A stretch of DNA of 13,404 nt from Acetobacteraceae bacterium (GTDB lineage Bacteria > Pseudomonadota > Alphaproteobacteria > Acetobacterales > Acetobacteraceae), in NCBI GenBank assembly GCA_947476855.1, contig CANJSR010000083.1, positions 1 through 13,404 of the forward strand, read 5' to 3'. The notes below the pieces were generated by a model. It was not told where the DNA came from. It saw only the letters and a program-made list of their open reading frames with translations, and searched no databases. Each line of letters opens with the position of its first letter. The first letter of the stretch is position 1. Made by a program: the position numbers and the translations under genes. Shown piece by piece: positions 13,207 to 13,404 of the stretch.

Positions 13207-13404
13207 CTGGGGTTTCACCCCAGACCCCATAAGGGGCTTTGCCCCTTAACCCCACCAAAGGCCTTGGCCTTTGGAAACCATTGGTTGGGGGGAATGCAGG
13301 AGGGGCCAACCGTGACCGAGCAAGGTCCGGGTTGGCCCCTCCTGCATTCTCCCCAATGAGCGGTTCCAAGGGCGAGCCCTTGGTGGGGGTCGAGGGGGCA
13401 AAGC
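13207..13404. repeat. Multi-hairpin palindromic repeat, copy B (cut by the window edge)
   Basis: Directly after the ABC operon come three perfect small hairpins: CTGGGGT-TTC-ACCCCAG (13207-13223), AAGGGGC-TTT-GCCCCTT (13231-13247) and CCAAAGGCC-TT-GGCCTTTGG (13255-13274). Then 13285-13310 and 13331-13356 form 26-bp arms with one mismatch around a 20-nt loop. The outer flanks also pair imperfectly, so 13236-13404 is one large palindrome centred near 13320, with gctttgcccc on the left answered by gggggcaaagc at the right edge. The first part matches copy A at 8329-8368. It may act as the operon terminator. No open frame inside it looks like a gene. Confidence 0.8.

Noticed and set aside
13118..13369. 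Minus-strand open frame in the right-end repeat
   Set aside because: It overlaps the ATPase gene end and then translates the palindromic repeat; there is no motif or start signal.
1..13404. CRISPR array, tRNA, rRNA or insertion sequence
   Set aside because: No regularly spaced repeats, cloverleaf, rRNA-like stretch or transposase was seen on either strand. The palindromic repeats carry no gene of their own.

Overview
The window is GC-rich, has alphaproteobacterial gene content, and carries GC-rich hairpin repeats of the kind seen between genes in Acetobacteraceae. I infer a member of the Rhodospirillales/Acetobacteraceae (Roseomonas or Rhodovastum type). That assignment is an inference; no rRNA or tRNA gene is present to test it. 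Fourteen protein-coding genes are supported, one of them cut by the left edge. I see no tRNA, rRNA, CRISPR array, transposase, integrase or phage gene.

Layout. 1-219: C-terminal end of a coiled-coil protein. 220-545: gene-free, with a hairpin and a 79-bp inverted-repeat element. 546-3233, minus strand: a small GT2-like glycosyltransferase, a luciferase-like oxidoreductase and an orphan Bug/TctC-type periplasmic binding protein. 3370-3867, plus strand: ruvC, with an unusual repeat-loaded leader and no ruvA or ruvB beside it. 3879-4592, minus strand: a YgjP/SprT-like zinc metallopeptidase, convergent with ruvC. 4690-6560, plus strand: a two-gene unit of a histidine-rich outer-membrane beta-barrel and a ZnuA/TroA-type zinc-binding protein, preceded by a good promoter whose -10 lies inside a 23-bp palindrome matching the Zur operator layout. 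6634-8262, minus strand: a GMC oxidoreductase. 8468-9909, plus strand: an SDR dehydrogenase and a carboxymuconolactone-decarboxylase-family protein, ending in a strong terminator hairpin. 10228-13204, plus strand: a complete three-gene ABC importer of the NrtA/CmpA type (Tat-exported binding protein, permease, ATPase). 13205-13404: a long multi-hairpin palindromic repeat that runs off the right edge.

How the parts fit. The clearest functional unit is the zinc pair. The Zur-like operator should repress it when zinc is plentiful. Under zinc starvation the barrel would sit in the outer membrane with a histidine-rich N-terminus facing one of its sides, and the ZnuA-like protein would capture zinc in the periplasm. 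The inner-membrane permease and ATPase are not here and must be elsewhere. The barrel is the best candidate for something undescribed: a zinc-regulated outer-membrane channel that does not look like a TonB receptor. The GMC/SDR/CMD group looks like small-molecule catabolism with unknown substrate. The ABC operon is self-contained and could import nitrate or another small anion, but no nitrate-assimilation enzyme lies next to it.

The intergenic DNA is rich in structure. There are two related hairpin repeats with a compensatory base change, two short perfect tandem duplications (13 and 16 bp), and a 60-bp stretch with only 16 G/C bases just upstream of the ABC operon.
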